A DNA stretch of 64,000 nucleotides from Halostella limicola (GCF_003675875.1 NZ_RCDI01000003.1:434001-498000), one strand, 5' to 3'. Shown: positions 50,525 through 59,533, counted from the first letter of the stretch. Made by a program: numbers and translations. The notes: generated by a model from the sequence alone, not told the origin.

Positions 50525-51009
50525 AGCGACAGCCCGAACTCCCGGAGCCGTTCGCGGCCCTCGGGCGTCACCATCTCGACCGACCACTCGGGGCTCCAGA
50601 CGAGGCGGACGGACGCCTCCTCGACGCCCTCGGCGCTCGCGGCCGCGGACTCCACGTCGCCGGTGAGCATGTCCCGCGCCGGACACCCCGTGTAGGTCAG
50701 CGTCATCTCGACCGTCGCCTCGCCGTCCTCGACCTCGACGCCGTAGATCAGGCCCAGGTCGACGACGCTCACCGGCATCTCGGGGTCCTCGACCTCGTAC
50801 AGCTCGTCCCAGACGCTGCGCTCGACGCCGGACGCCCCCGCGCCGGTCGCGGGCACGTCCTCGGGGGCGTCGCCCTCGTCGTACTCCGTGTACGCGCACG
50901 GGGCAGCGTCCGTCTCGATGTCCCCAAGTGCGCGGTCGGCGTCTTCCGAAGCGTCGCCGGCGTCCACTTCGTCCGGTGCCGCGTCGCCGAGGGGCACGTC
51001 GCTACTCAT
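50521..51009 (-). CDS. paaD: PaaD, DUF59 subunit of phenylacetyl-CoA epoxidase maturation
   Basis: The 162-residue protein has an Asp/Ala-rich N-terminus (about 1-60) and a DUF59 domain: SVWDELYEVEDPEMPVSVVD, LGLIYGVEVEDG, MTLTYTGCPARDMLTGDVE with the conserved Cys in TGCPA. It is expected to help insert iron into the PaaA oxygenase. It overlaps paaC by eight bases. The zinc ribbon of the usual PaaD is encoded by the next gene. Confidence 0.88.
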   Translation of the reverse strand: MSSDVPLGDAAPDEVDAGDASEDADRALGDIETDAAPCAYTEYDEGDAPEDVPATGAGASGVERSVWDELYEVEDPEMPVSVVDLGLIYGVEVEDGEATVEMTLTYTGCPARDMLTGDVESAAASAEGVEEASVRLVWSPEWSVEMVTPEGRERLREFGLSL

Positions 51010-51844
51010 CGGTGGGCTTGTCCATTATCCGCGTGGTGTCCGTCCGTTCGAGTTCCCGGTAGGTGCGGGTCATCTCGTCGTGCAGGTCGACCCAGTCGTC
51101 GGTGTGGCTCCGGTCCCGGCCGACGGCGTCCGGCAGGTGGTCGGCGTGGTCGTCGTCCGGGTCCATCGGGAGGCGGAGACCGACCGACTCCAGGAACGGC
51201 TCGACCGTCGCCAGCCACTCCTCGCGGAGGTCGTCGAGGCCGCGCCGCCGGATCCCGAGATCGACGACGTCCTCCTCGACGGTCTCGTCCGTCGGCTCGA
51301 ACAGCGTCAACGCGTGCGGGAACAGGCGGTCGACGGCGCTCTGCAGGCGTCGGCGGCCGTCCTCGTCGCCGGCGAGTCGCTCCAGCCAGTTGCGGGCGTG
51401 CTCGCGGTGGTACTCCTCCTCGCCGCGCACCTTGCCGACGCGGTTGACGATCCGCGGGTGCGCGGAGTCCTCGAGCGCCTCCAGCCGGCAGTTCTCGGCG
51501 ACGTCGTAGAGGTAGCCGCGGACGACGGCGTCGGCCCAGTCGCCGTCCTCGAACGGCACCTCCGCGAGCGTCGCGTGGCGGAACTCGCCGGGGTCGCGCT
51601 CGTAGATGAGGTCGGACTCGGAGTAGCCGAGGTCCTGCAGCAGGTCGTACCAGAGGCGCGCGTGGCCGAGCTCGTCCTGCGCGATGTTGGCGAGCGCGAG
51701 GTCCGACTCCAGCGTCGGCGCGGCGACCTGCCACTCGGTGTAGCGCTCGGCCAGGACGAGTTCGTCGTCGGCCAGGCGATAGAGCAGGTGTTCGACGGCG
51801 GTACGTTCGCGTTCCGAGAGGTCGTCCGGGTCGAGTCGCGTCAT
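51002..51844 (-). CDS. paaC: PaaC, structural subunit of phenylacetyl-CoA 1,2-epoxidase
   Basis: The 280-residue protein is a ferritin-like four-helix subunit with NIAQDELGHARLWYDLLQDL (about 52-71) and VRGEEEYHREHARNWLERLA (about 139-158). PaaC forms a tight complex with PaaA but is not the oxygen-activating subunit in bacteria. It overlaps the paaB stop by one base and paaD by eight. Confidence 0.93.
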   Translation of the reverse strand: MTRLDPDDLSERERTAVEHLLYRLADDELVLAERYTEWQVAAPTLESDLALANIAQDELGHARLWYDLLQDLGYSESDLIYERDPGEFRHATLAEVPFEDGDWADAVVRGYLYDVAENCRLEALEDSAHPRIVNRVGKVRGEEEYHREHARNWLERLAGDEDGRRRLQSAVDRLFPHALTLFEPTDETVEEDVVDLGIRRRGLDDLREEWLATVEPFLESVGLRLPMDPDDDHADHLPDAVGRDRSHTDDWVDLHDEMTRTYRELERTDTTRIMDKPTDE

Positions 51845-52164
51845 CAGTCGTCACCCCGCTGTCGCTCCGCGGCTTCCTGTTCCTTCTGCGAGTCGGCCAC
51901 TTCCTGCGCGAAGTCGGCGTCGACGCCCTTGTACGTCATCGCCCAGCGGTAGGACTTGTCCGTCGTGCCGCCGAAGTGGGCCTCCTCGGTGTCGACCTCG
52001 CCGACCTCCTCCTGCGGGACGACCCAGAGGCTGTTGGTCGGCTTCCGGCGGCCGTGCTGGATCTGGGCAAACAGCTTGGCCATCTCGCGGTCGGGCGCGT
52101 GGACGTTGCCGCAGTGGGCGTGGTAATCCCCGGACTTTTCCTGGCGGAACACTTCCCAGATCAT
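51844..52164 (-). CDS. paaB: PaaB subunit of phenylacetyl-CoA 1,2-epoxidase
   Basis: The 106-residue protein matches PaaB: MIWEVFRQEKSGDYHAHCGN, VHAPDREMAKLFAQIQHGRR and NSLWVVPQEEV. PaaB bridges two PaaAC heterodimers. It sits between paaA and paaC, two bases after the paaA stop and with one-base overlap to paaC, so the four genes form a tightly packed operon. Confidence 0.93.
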   Translation of the reverse strand: MIWEVFRQEKSGDYHAHCGNVHAPDREMAKLFAQIQHGRRKPTNSLWVVPQEEVGEVDTEEAHFGGTTDKSYRWAMTYKGVDADFAQEVADSQKEQEAAERQRGDD

Positions 52165-52166
52165 GG

Positions 52167-53108
52167 TCAGTCGGCCGCCTGCGGCTCGTGGCCGCGGGTG
52201 CGGTTCTCGTGGTCGTCTAACGCGTTGCGGACCCACTCGACGGCCTCCTGGGCGCGCCGGCGCCCGTCGATCTGGGCCTTGCCGGGGTCGTAGTCGTTCT
52301 TCGCGATGGCGAAGAACTCGCTCCAGTCGAGGTCGTCCTCGACGACCTCGTAGGTGCCGTCGTCGCGCTCGCGGATGCGCGGCTCGTCGGGGATCTCCAG
52401 CCCGTACTTCTTCGCTTTCGGGACGTAAGCGTCGATGAAGGCGTTCCGGAGGTCGTCGTTGGTCATCGTCTTCAGGCCGACGTCGGCCGCGAAGTCGTGG
52501 TGGGTCGACTTGTCGTTCGTGGGGCCGAAGAACTGGATGATGCGGGGCCACCACTCGTCGAACGCCTCCTGCAGTTTCTCCTGTTCCTTCTTCGACCCGG
52601 TTGCGAGCTCCTTCATGATGTCCTCGCCGTGCTTGACGTGGAACCCCTCTTCGAAGCAGATCTTGTCCATGGCGTGGGCGTACGGCTCCCACGAGGTCCG
52701 CTTGAGGGTGGCCTGCCGGCGCATCGCCGCGCCGTCGACGAAGAAGGCGATCATCGGCGTCTCCCACCACTCGTCCATCGAGTAGTGGAAGCAGTTGAGG
52801 AACTTCCCCTCGCCGTTCGCCAGCTCGTCGAGCATCTCGTCGCGGCTCTTGATCCCGAGCGACTCGGCCGCGCGGTACAGCAGCTGGCCGTGCCCGATCT
52901 CGTCCTGTACCTTCGCGGAGAACGCCAGCTTCCGGTCGAGGCTCGGCGCCTGCCGGATGAACGGCTTCTCCAGGTACGCCCCCATGATCTCGCTGTTGGC
53001 GTGGAACTGGATCATCCGGGTGGCAGCCTCCCGGTACTCCCGTGGCATGTCGTCGTGCGGGCTGAACTCGCGCGGGCCTGCCCGCTCTTTCACGGCGTCT
53101 ATGTCCAT
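52167..53108 (-). CDS. paaA: PaaA, catalytic di-iron subunit of phenylacetyl-CoA 1,2-epoxidase
   Basis: The 313-residue protein has the two di-iron ligand regions KVQDEIGHGQLLYRAAES (Glu70 and His73) and CFEEGFHVKHGEDIMKEL (Glu153/154 and His157). It converts phenylacetyl-CoA to the ring-1,2-epoxide with O2, the key step of aerobic hybrid degradation. A weak minus-strand TTAGTAAG at 53134-53141 could be its TATA box. It leads the operon paaA-B-C-D-zinc ribbon. Confidence 0.95.
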   Translation of the reverse strand: MDIDAVKERAGPREFSPHDDMPREYREAATRMIQFHANSEIMGAYLEKPFIRQAPSLDRKLAFSAKVQDEIGHGQLLYRAAESLGIKSRDEMLDELANGEGKFLNCFHYSMDEWWETPMIAFFVDGAAMRRQATLKRTSWEPYAHAMDKICFEEGFHVKHGEDIMKELATGSKKEQEKLQEAFDEWWPRIIQFFGPTNDKSTHHDFAADVGLKTMTNDDLRNAFIDAYVPKAKKYGLEIPDEPRIRERDDGTYEVVEDDLDWSEFFAIAKNDYDPGKAQIDGRRRAQEAVEWVRNALDDHENRTRGHEPQAAD

Positions 53109-53161
53109 GGTCGACCATTACAGTCGCGGCCGCTTACTAATTCACCCGTCTATGTGCGGGA

Positions 53162-53169
53162 TTTATAAA
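53162..53169 (+). promoter_or_regulatory. TATA box for the Bat-type regulator (leaderless)
   Basis: TTTATAAA is centred 26 bases before the GTG at 53192, so transcription should start at the codon. The 83-base divergent interval must also hold the paaA promoter, so the regulator could act on both. Confidence 0.6.
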
Positions 53170-53191
53170 CTGCGGCGGGGTACCGACGCCC

Positions 53192-53833
53192 GTGATAGAG
53201 GAGTGTCTCGTCGTCGAGTTCCGCGTGACGGGCGACGACTGCCCGCTGGCGACGGCGACGCGGGCGGTCGGCGGGAGTGTCGACGCACGCCCCCCGCAGT
53301 TGCGCCTCGACGGCAACGTCCTCCTGCGGTTCAGCGCGGACGCGGACGCCGGGGACCTCGCGGCGGCGCTCGACGCCGACGACCGCATCCGCTACCTCCA
53401 CGTCTCGCGCACCGACGGGCGGGTGAACTTCCGCTGCCTCTCGAAGCACCCCTGCGTCGTCCACCGCCTCGCCGACGTCGGGTTCATGGTCGAGTCCGTC
53501 CGGTACCGCGAGGGGAGCGAGCGTTACCTCGGCGCAGTCGTCGGCCACGACGTACTGGAGGGCGTCCTCGAAGCGGCGGGCGAGGCGGTCGGCGTGACGC
53601 TCGAGCGGGTGTACCCGCTCGGCTCGGAGGACGAGACGGCCGTCGCCCGGCGCTGGGACGTGACGCCCGCCCAGCAGGCCGCGCTCGAACGCGCCTACGA
53701 GATGGGCTACTTCGCCGTCCCGCGAGAGGCTGACGCCGGCGACGTGGCGACCGCCCTTGGGATCAGCAAGTCGGCCTTCCTCGAACGGCTCCGACGAGGA
53801 CAGGCGGCGCTGTTCGCGCAGGTGTTCGGGTAG
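53192..53833 (+). CDS. Bat/HTH-10 family transcription regulator, divergent from paa
   Basis: The 213-residue protein (GTG start) has an N-terminal sensing or PAS-like region (about 1-150) and a C-terminal HTH-10 domain with VTPAQQAALERAYEMGYF and DVATALGISKSAFLERLRRG, as in the bacterio-opsin activator family. Such regulators commonly sit beside the pathway they control. Position makes it the likely regulator of the paa operon; this is an inference. Confidence 0.85.
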   Translation: MIEECLVVEFRVTGDDCPLATATRAVGGSVDARPPQLRLDGNVLLRFSADADAGDLAAALDADDRIRYLHVSRTDGRVNFRCLSKHPCVVHRLADVGFMVESVRYREGSERYLGAVVGHDVLEGVLEAAGEAVGVTLERVYPLGSEDETAVARRWDVTPAQQAALERAYEMGYFAVPREADAGDVATALGISKSAFLERLRRGQAALFAQVFG

Positions 53834-53851
53834 CGCGCCGCAACGCGCCGG

Positions 53852-54955
53852 TCAGGGGTCCGCGGCGGCCAGTTCTCGCAGCCGCTCGATTCGCTCCTCG
53901 GTCGGCGGGTGCGAGCGCGTGCGGACGACGAACCCGCTATCGGTGGGTCCAGTCACCTCCTCCGGGGCTCTCTGGCCGTCGCCACCCGGTCCGTCCCGCT
54001 CCGCGCTCTTCTCACCGAAGCCGTGCGGGAGCAGGCTGAGACCGCCGACCGCGCTCTCCGCGCGGAGGTCGCCCGCGACCGGGTCCGGGGCCGCGTCGTC
54101 GACCTCGCGGAGCGCCGTCGCCAGCGCGGCGGGGTCGCCCGTCGCCGCCGCGGCCGCCCGGTCCGCCGCGAACTCGCGGTACCGGGAGAGGTTGCGGCTC
54201 AGAAGCACGACCGGCGACGCGACCAGGCCGAGCAGGACGCCGCCGAACGCGGCGGTGAACAGCGCGAGCGCGACGACCGTCGCGACGTAGCCGGGTCCGG
54301 AGGCGTCGACGACGCGCGGACCGACGGCGACGACGAGCGAGAGGGCGGCGACGGCGAGCAGCGCCTCGCCCCCGCGGCCCAGCCGCGCGCGAAGCGCTGA
54401 GACCGGCCGGAACTCGTCGGCGACCAGTGCCGGCAGGAACGACGCGACCGTCAGCACGGCCGCGTCGCGGTTCCTGACGTGAGCGAGTTCGTGGGCGAGC
54501 ACGGCGTCGATCTGGTCGTCGCCGAGCCGGTCCAGCAGCCCCTCGCTCACGACGACCGTCGCGTCGCCGACCCCGCCGACGGCGAGGCTGTTCGGGACGT
54601 CGGTCCGCGCGACGGCCACCGCCGGCGGCTCCATACCGATCTGGGCCGCGAGCCGCCGCACGCGGCCGTCGAGGTCGAGACGGGGTCCCTCGGTCGCGTC
54701 GGCGTCCACGGTCGCGAGCAGGCGGCTCCGGGTGTACGCGACCTGCGCGGCCAGCAGTGAGAGCGCCGCGGGCACCGCGACGACGCCCCGGGCGAGCGAC
54801 GACGGGATACCGGTCGCGGCGGCGACCGCGTCCCCGACCGGCGAGAGCCACGGCCACAGCAGCGCCGCGAGGGCGACGGCGAGGAGGGCGTCGAGGGTCA
54901 GGACGGCGGCGAGCGTCGCCGCCATGCGGACGAGCAGTCCGCGGTCGCGGTTCAT
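53852..54955 (-). CDS. HtpX-like M48 membrane metalloprotease
   Basis: The 367-residue protein has two N-terminal hydrophobic segments, the zinc motif HELAH (VLAHELAHVRNRDAAVLTVA), two further membrane helices, and the third ligand region SRYREFAADRAAAAA. This matches the M48 family, which clears damaged membrane proteins. The C-terminus has an acidic, Gly-rich linker. It converges on the regulator gene with an 18-base gap. Confidence 0.87.
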   Translation of the reverse strand: MNRDRGLLVRMAATLAAVLTLDALLAVALAALLWPWLSPVGDAVAAATGIPSSLARGVVAVPAALSLLAAQVAYTRSRLLATVDADATEGPRLDLDGRVRRLAAQIGMEPPAVAVARTDVPNSLAVGGVGDATVVVSEGLLDRLGDDQIDAVLAHELAHVRNRDAAVLTVASFLPALVADEFRPVSALRARLGRGGEALLAVAALSLVVAVGPRVVDASGPGYVATVVALALFTAAFGGVLLGLVASPVVLLSRNLSRYREFAADRAAAAATGDPAALATALREVDDAAPDPVAGDLRAESAVGGLSLLPHGFGEKSAERDGPGGDGQRAPEEVTGPTDSGFVVRTRSHPPTEERIERLRELAAADP

Positions 54956-55023
54956 GTCCTTCCGTATACCGGCCCCAGAGAAAGTTCTTGTGCGTTTGCC
55001 TGTTCATTCATGGGGAGCGACAA

Positions 55024-55032
55024 CTTATTTAA
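55024..55032 (+). promoter_or_regulatory. TATA box for the DUF4129-like operon (leaderless)
   Basis: CTTATTTAA is centred 28 bases before GTG 55056. This supports the GTG start and a promoter for the four-gene membrane cluster. Confidence 0.5.
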
Positions 55033-55055
55033 CGATCGGGCCGTCACCCCGCCCA

Positions 55056-56117
55056 GTGGCACACGATCCCCGCCGCGCCGTCCTGACCCTCCTCTGCGCG
55101 CTGGCCGTCCTCTTCGGGGCGACGCTGTTCCCGGCCACGGGGCTGGGATCCGCCCCCGGAGCCGGCGATCCGAGTGGCGGTTCGTCGACCGTCGAGTACA
55201 CCGAAACGAGCGAGACGACGACCGCGACGGCTTCCGAGACGACGGCAGAGACGACAACGACAACGACGACGGAGACGACGACGACCGCCGAGCCGACCAC
55301 CGACGACGAGACCGACGCCGAGGAGTCGCTTCTGGTGCGGACGATCGGCGGGTTCGGCGGCCTCGTCGTCGTGCTGTTCCTCGCCGGTGCCGTCGCCGCG
55401 GCGTACCTGCGCCGGGGTGCGTTCGTCGGCGCGCTGTCAACGGGCGCCGATTCGGGCTCCGACCGCGGTCTGCCGGTCACGGCGCTGGTCTCGGGCCTTG
55501 CGGCGTCCCTTCCCGACCCCCTCACTCGCGCTCTGGGTCGGATCCCGCAGGCGACGATGACCGTCGTCTTCGCGGTCGCCGACGGCGCGCTCTCGGCGGG
55601 CGACCTGCTCGGACGCTCCGCCGGCGGCGTCCTCCGCGGCGTCGGGGGCGTGCTCTCCGCGTTCGCCCGGCTGTTCGGCACGGTCCCGGCCGTGTTCGCC
55701 GGCGGCCTCGCCGGCGCGGGGAGCGCGCTGTTCGGCGGCCTCGCCGAGGTCCCGCGGTCCGTGGGACGGATCGCGACGGGCGCGGCGACGCGGCCCGAGA
55801 ACGAATCGGACGCGTCCGAGCCCGACGCCGTCCCGTCGGACGACCTCCGCGGTGACCGGACCGACGACGGCCCGCCGTCGATCGACGAGGCGTGGGAGGC
55901 GCTGACCGACCGGGTCGATCTCTCGAACCCCGAGACCAAGACGCCGGGCGAGTTCGCCCGCGCAGCGATCGACCGCGGGCTGCCCGCGGAGCCGGTCCGC
56001 CGTCTCACGCGGGTCGTCCGCGACGTGACCTACGGAGGTCTGCCCCGGACGGACGAGCGGGTCGGCGCCGCCCGCTCCGCGTACGAAGCGCTCGACTCCG
56101 GAGGTGACGACGAGTGA
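55056..56117 (+). CDS. Membrane protein with Thr-rich linker and C-terminal DUF4129-like domain
   Basis: The 353-residue protein has a signal-like helix (LTLLCALAVLFGATLFPA), a Thr/Glu-rich low-complexity linker, a helix (GGFGGLVVVLFLAGAVAAAYL), a hydrophobic Gly/Ala region, and a C-terminal soluble domain (SIDEAWEALTDRVDLSNPET, TPGEFARAAIDRGLP) that resembles DUF4129. These domains usually accompany transglutaminase-like and DUF58 proteins. It starts the cluster; the next start overlaps its stop. Confidence 0.72.
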   Translation: MAHDPRRAVLTLLCALAVLFGATLFPATGLGSAPGAGDPSGGSSTVEYTETSETTTATASETTAETTTTTTTETTTTAEPTTDDETDAEESLLVRTIGGFGGLVVVLFLAGAVAAAYLRRGAFVGALSTGADSGSDRGLPVTALVSGLAASLPDPLTRALGRIPQATMTVVFAVADGALSAGDLLGRSAGGVLRGVGGVLSAFARLFGTVPAVFAGGLAGAGSALFGGLAEVPRSVGRIATGAATRPENESDASEPDAVPSDDLRGDRTDDGPPSIDEAWEALTDRVDLSNPETKTPGEFARAAIDRGLPAEPVRRLTRVVRDVTYGGLPRTDERVGAARSAYEALDSGGDDE

Positions 56118-56845
56118 GCGATCGCCTCCGCGCCGTCGGGGCGGCGGCGCTCGTCGCCGCCCTCGCCGTCGCGTTCCTGCCGGCCGCGGCCCCGAGCGCG
56201 ACGCCGGTCGGTCCGGCGGGGTCTGCGGGCCTCGTGGTGGAGTCCGTCGGCGCGCTCGCGCTCGGCGCGATGGGCCTCGGCGTCCTCAGTACGGGATCGG
56301 ATGGCGACGGTTCCCCGAAGTCCCGGTGGTATCCGGAGAACCGGGACGGGACCGTGGCCCTATCGCCGGACGCAGAGCGCGTCGGCCGGGGGATAGACGC
56401 GTCGGTCGAGGAGTTCGGCGGCGGCACCCGACGCGACAGCTACCGGCGGTACTCCGTGACAACCGACCTCCGCGAGACGGCCGTCGCGGTCCTCTCCGCG
56501 CGGCGCGGCTACTCCGAGGTCGAGGCGATCGACGTCGTCACCGCGGGCGAGTGGACGGACGACGCCCGGGCCGCCGCGCTCCTCGCCGACGAGGACGGTC
56601 CGGACCTCCCCCTCTCGATTCGGATCCGGGACTGGGCCCGCGGCCGCGCGTTCGAGCGGCGGGTCGAGCGCGCCGTGGCCGAGATCGAGGCCCTCGCCGG
56701 CCGCCGCGACGAGTCCGACGCGGACCGCGAGACGGCGCCCGGACCGGTCTCGATCGCGGGCACGCCGAAGTGGGGCGAGGGCGACCCAGCCCCGGCGGCC
56801 GACGCGGACGCGGGCGACGCCGATGAGAGGGGTGATCGCGCGTGA
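56114..56845 (+). CDS. Haloarchaeal membrane protein with N-terminal two-helix anchor (DUF7269-like)
   Basis: The 243-residue protein (GTG start overlapping the previous TGA) has two hydrophobic segments (AALVAALAVAFLPAAAPSA, LVVESVGALALGAMGLGVL) and a soluble part with SRWYPENRDGTVALSPDAER and TTDLRETAVAVLSARRGYSE. It matches no known enzyme. Equivalent proteins lie between DUF4129-like and DUF58 genes in haloarchaea. The C-terminus is Asp/Ala-rich. Confidence 0.65.
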   Translation: MSDRLRAVGAAALVAALAVAFLPAAAPSATPVGPAGSAGLVVESVGALALGAMGLGVLSTGSDGDGSPKSRWYPENRDGTVALSPDAERVGRGIDASVEEFGGGTRRDSYRRYSVTTDLRETAVAVLSARRGYSEVEAIDVVTAGEWTDDARAAALLADEDGPDLPLSIRIRDWARGRAFERRVERAVAEIEALAGRRDESDADRETAPGPVSIAGTPKWGEGDPAPAADADAGDADERGDRA

Positions 56846-58113
56846 CCGCCCGCGAGACGGGCCGGTGGCGCGTCGGGGTCTCGGCCGCGCTCGTCGCCGG
56901 GGCGGCGGGCGTCGTCGTCGGGAACACCGCGGTCTTCCTCTCGGCGCTCGTGGGGTTCACCTACGCGGCGTACGGCTTCGCGACCCGGACGCCGCCGCTC
57001 GACGTGACCGTCGAGCGCTCTGCGAGCGCGGAGACGCCGCACCCCGCGGAGGTCGTGGCCGTCGAACTGACCGTGACGAACGACGGCGACGAGCCGATCA
57101 GCGAACTGCGCGTCGCCGACGACCCGCCGGCGGCCCTGCCGGTCGTCGACGGCCCGCCGCGGCGCTGCGTCTCGCTCCGCCCGGGCGAGAGCGCCGCGCT
57201 GACGTACGACGTGCGCGCTCGACGCGGCACCCACGAGTTCGGCGCGCCGACCCTCGTCGCCCGCAACGTCAGCGGGAGCGTCGAGCGCTCCGGGGTCGAA
57301 CCGGTCGAGACGACCCTCGTCTGCGACGTCGACGCCGACGACGTTGCGCTCTCGCCGGAGACCGTCGCCGCGACCGGCCGGGTCGAGACCGACGCCGGGG
57401 GCGAGGGCGTGGAGTTCCACGCCGTCCGCGAGTACCAGTCCGCGGACCCGGCGAGCAGGGTCGACTGGAACCGCTACGCCCGGACGCGCGAACTGACAAC
57501 CGTCGAGTTCCGCGAGTCGCGGGCGGCGGGCGTCGTCGTCGTGCTCGACGGCCGCGACGCCGCCGCGGCGTACCGCCGCGAGGGGGAACCGGACGGCCGG
57601 ACGCTCGCGCGGTACGCCGCCGAGAGCGTTGCCGGCGAACTGCTGCGCGAGAAGGACCGCGTCGGCGCGGCTGTCTTCGGCACCCGGCGCGGCTACCTCC
57701 CGCCGAGCGGCGGTTCGGACCAGTGCCGGCGGATCGAGGCGCTGCTCGACTTGGACGCGGACCTCCCGGACGCGGTGCGGAAGCGCCGCCGCCGCGTCCG
57801 GCGCGCCAGCGAGGAGCACTACGAGACGCTAGAGCGGACCGTCCCCGACGGCGCGCAGGTCGTGTTCGCGGGGCCGCTTGTCGACGACGGCGCGCTCGAC
57901 GCCCTCAGGTACCTGCGAGCCCGCGGCCGCGCCGTGACCGTCGTCTCGCCGGACGTGACCGACGCGGCGACCCCGGGTGCCCGCGTCGCCGCAGTCGAGC
58001 GCGACCTCCGGATCGAGGGCCTTCGCGGGCGGGGGATCCGCGTCGTGGACTGGTCGCCGGACGAACCGCTCCGCGCGGCCGTCCGCCGGGTCGAGGGGAG
58101 GTGGTCGCGGTGA
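56842..58113 (+). CDS. DUF58 domain membrane protein
   Basis: The 423-residue protein has two N-terminal helices, a CARDB/immunoglobulin-like domain (VAVELTVTNDGDEPISELRV), and the DUF58 signature with FHAVREYQSADPASRVDWNRYARTRELT-type pattern around residue 193-220, continuing in a VWA-like fold. DUF58 proteins are typically co-encoded with MoxR AAA+ ATPases in complex assembly. No MoxR gene lies in this window. Start and stop overlap both neighbours. Confidence 0.85.
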   Translation: MTARETGRWRVGVSAALVAGAAGVVVGNTAVFLSALVGFTYAAYGFATRTPPLDVTVERSASAETPHPAEVVAVELTVTNDGDEPISELRVADDPPAALPVVDGPPRRCVSLRPGESAALTYDVRARRGTHEFGAPTLVARNVSGSVERSGVEPVETTLVCDVDADDVALSPETVAATGRVETDAGGEGVEFHAVREYQSADPASRVDWNRYARTRELTTVEFRESRAAGVVVVLDGRDAAAAYRREGEPDGRTLARYAAESVAGELLREKDRVGAAVFGTRRGYLPPSGGSDQCRRIEALLDLDADLPDAVRKRRRRVRRASEEHYETLERTVPDGAQVVFAGPLVDDGALDALRYLRARGRAVTVVSPDVTDAATPGARVAAVERDLRIEGLRGRGIRVVDWSPDEPLRAAVRRVEGRWSR

Positions 58114-59519
58114 CCGACGCGCCGCCGACCCCGACCGCCGGCGCTCTCGCGGTCGCGGTCGCCGCCGTCGCCGGCCTCTCAGTCGGCGCGACGGCGGGCG
58201 TCGCGGTCCCCGTCGGAGTCGGCGTTGTCGGGGCCTGCCTCGCCGCCGGCGGGGTCGCTATCGCGAGCCGCGGCGGCAGCCGGCGACGCGCCGCCGGGAG
58301 CGTCACGCTCACCGTCGGCCTCCCGCTTGCGGTCGTCGGCGCCGTCCGCGGCCTGCTCCCCGCACCCGCCGTCACTCTCGCCACGGTCGCCGGGGTCGGT
58401 GCGGTCGCCACCAGCGCTGCCACCGGGTCCGTCAGCGACGCGACCGCCGCCCTCCGGGGGATCCGCCGCCGCTCCGGCGCGGCGGCGCTCGTCGGCCTGC
58501 TCGCCGCCCTGACCGTCTCCCACGGGGGCGGCGCCGTCGCGGTCGCGGCGGCGGACGAGGCCGCCGGTGTCGCGGCCGCGGCGACGCCGTTCGCGCTGTT
58601 CGTCGGCCTGCAGGCGACGTGTCTGGCAGTCACCGTCCTCCTCGAACGGGCGCGCCCCGTCCTCGACGACTGGCTGCCGGACGCCCGCGCCGCGCCGGTC
58701 GCCGCGGCCGACCGGTTCGGGGCGGGCGTCGCCGAGGTGCCGTTGACGTACGCGGCCGCCTTCGCCGCGCAACTGCTCGCTCTCGTGGCGGGCGTCGGCG
58801 CGGCCGCCTTCGAGCGATTCCTCGACGCGCTCCCGCTCTTCGGCCCGCTGTTTCGGACCGCGATCGTCTCCGGCGTCCTCCACGCCCTCGCGGGGGCCGT
58901 CGCCGTCCTGCTCGCCTGTGTGGTCGTCGGCGGCCGGGTCCAGCCCGCCGTCGCTCGCCGGCTCTCGCCGGACCCCCCTGCGGCGCTTTCGCCCGCGGTG
59001 GGCGGCGTCGCCGCGCTCGTCGGGATCCCGATCTTGACCGCCGCGACCGGCGAGACCGCCGAGTTCGCGGCGCTCTCGTTCGCCGTCGTCTTCCTCTCGT
59101 TCGTCGGCACGTTCGTCCTCGTCATCGCCGACGGCGTCGTCCTGAACCTCGGCGCGCCGGAGCGCGGCACCGGGTTCGCCGTCGGCGCGGCGCTCGTGTT
59201 CGTCGCCGGCGTCGCCGGCGCGGAGCGGGGCGCGCCGCCGGTCGTCACGTTCCTCGCCGTCGCCGCCGCGCTGGCGACGTGGGACCTCGGCTCGCTGTCG
59301 ACCGACCTCGGCCGCCGGGTCGGGAGCGACGCCGAGACGCGAAAAGCGGAGGTGGTCCACGCCACCGCGACGCTGCTGGTCGGCGCTGCCGCCGTCGCGG
59401 TCGCGACCGGTGCGCTCTATCTTCTGGTCCCGCAGTCGGTGCCCGGGGGCGAGCGCGGCGGCTTCCTCGCGCTCGTCCTGGTGTTCGTCGCCGTCGCGGC
59501 GTTCCAGCGGTCGATCTGA
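58110..59519 (+). CDS. Large multi-span membrane protein of the DUF58 cluster (DUF7519-like)
   Basis: The 469-residue protein (GTG 58110, overlapping the previous TGA; an in-frame GTG at 58101 is possible) is strongly hydrophobic with at least ten segments, such as LSVGATAGVAVPVGVGVVGA, LLALVAGVGAAAF and FLSFVGTFVLVIADGVVL. It is rich in Ala, Val and Gly. It seems to be the membrane partner of the DUF4129-like/DUF58 proteins; its role is unknown. Confidence 0.75.
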   Translation: MTDAPPTPTAGALAVAVAAVAGLSVGATAGVAVPVGVGVVGACLAAGGVAIASRGGSRRRAAGSVTLTVGLPLAVVGAVRGLLPAPAVTLATVAGVGAVATSAATGSVSDATAALRGIRRRSGAAALVGLLAALTVSHGGGAVAVAAADEAAGVAAAATPFALFVGLQATCLAVTVLLERARPVLDDWLPDARAAPVAAADRFGAGVAEVPLTYAAAFAAQLLALVAGVGAAAFERFLDALPLFGPLFRTAIVSGVLHALAGAVAVLLACVVVGGRVQPAVARRLSPDPPAALSPAVGGVAALVGIPILTAATGETAEFAALSFAVVFLSFVGTFVLVIADGVVLNLGAPERGTGFAVGAALVFVAGVAGAERGAPPVVTFLAVAAALATWDLGSLSTDLGRRVGSDAETRKAEVVHATATLLVGAAAVAVATGALYLLVPQSVPGGERGGFLALVLVFVAVAAFQRSI

Positions 59520-59533
59520 CCGCTCTGGCCGAC

